Shown here: positions 47,545-47,586 of the stretch, piece by piece | How the letters are laid out: each line of letters begins with the position of its first letter | How positions within the stretch are numbered: position 1 is the first letter of the stretch | The notes under the pieces: model-generated | What the model saw: the letters and a program-made list of their open reading frames with translations, nothing else | The model's database searches: none | What the model was told of the DNA's origin: nothing | Assembly (NCBI RefSeq): GCF_009711185.1 | Contig: NZ_WMIF01000027.1 | Span: 1-47,586 of the forward strand | Direction of reading: 5' to 3' | Length of the DNA stretch: 47,586 nt | Source: Paracoccus limosus | GTDB taxonomy: Bacteria; Pseudomonadota; Alphaproteobacteria; Rhodobacterales; Rhodobacteraceae | Made by a program: the position numbers and the translations under genes

Positions 47545-47586
47545 TGTGCCTTCGATGATTATCGGAGGCCGAGCACGGGATGCTGA
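47462..47586 (+). mobile_element. left end of an IS21-type insertion sequence (partial)
   Basis: Begins TGTTGAACGGCTTGCAATAA, followed by two blocks (GGACCCC, then GGGGTGATCGGCGTCCAAA with GGGACCCC) that recur in IS21-family ends and resemble the end at 1-123. The native methyltransferase reading frame is lost at this point, which sets the left edge near 47462. The remaining 125 bases belong to the element's leader; its transposase gene would lie beyond the right edge. The target duplication cannot be seen from one side. Confidence 0.65.

Overview
The window is GC-rich DNA whose protein sequences and gene layouts fit an alphaproteobacterium of the Rhodobacteraceae, most likely Paracoccus or a close relative (inference from sequence character; no database search was possible). 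It combines ordinary metabolic chromosome (about 11.85-42.35 kb) with two accessory regions, one at each edge.

Left accessory region (1-9.54 kb). It opens with the right end of an IS21-type insertion sequence and closes at a 45-nt fragment matching the 3' end of tRNA-Asn(GTT), followed by a tRNA-type terminator. This is what a genomic island integrated into a tRNA-Asn gene leaves behind. Cargo: small unrecognised genes, an excisionase-like HTH gene with a 397-aa partner, a type II restriction-modification pair that overlaps tail to tail, a run of small coupled genes including a DUF3489-like protein, and a two-gene module of a 155-aa protein plus a Ser/Thr kinase in visibly AT-richer DNA. A threefold repeat at 594-754 can form a very long hairpin. 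From 9.6 to 11.8 kb lie decayed, phage-like reading frames, including a cysteine-rich zinc-finger frame that lacks a normal start codon.

Urea region (11.85-24.3 kb, all minus strand). Read in the direction of transcription: a cytosolic UrtA-like sensor and an ANTAR antiterminator (an AmiC/AmiR-type pair), a 251-nt leader, the urea ABC transporter urtABCDE, then ureE, ureF, a fused ureA-ureB, ureC, ureG, ureD and ureJ. Sensing, import, hydrolysis and nickel loading of urease are thus in one locus. The gene order, the subunit fusion and a shortened loop in UreC mark it as a variant urease.

Middle (24.5-31.4 kb): a frameshifted relic of a branched-chain amino-acid permease, a YaiI-family gene, a YitT-family gene, ilvE, and a metal-chelate (siderophore, heme or B12 type) ABC uptake operon with a perfect 15-bp palindrome upstream, then a hexapeptide-repeat acetyltransferase.

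31.4-35.7 kb (minus): a tight five-gene operon encoding a thermostable-hemolysin-family protein (GNAT-like fold), an AMP-forming ligase, an SDR, a TauD-type dioxygenase and an exported DUF6134 protein. It looks like an undescribed small-molecule or lipid pathway and is one of the two best candidates for a new system here.

35.9-42.1 kb: a coupled minus-strand set (membrane methyltransferase, GT2 polyprenyl-phosphate glycosyltransferase, GT39-type membrane glycosyltransferase, lipid-A N-terminal-domain protein) probably for envelope glycan modification, followed by a plus-strand two-component system, a PepSY protein and a cytochrome b561.

Right accessory region (42.26 kb to end). An intact tRNA-Ser(GCT) is followed by a DUF6429 gene and partner, then a type III-like restriction system (helicase-nuclease plus methyltransferase). 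The methyltransferase is cut by a second IS21-type end at 47462, so only its C-terminal part is in the window.
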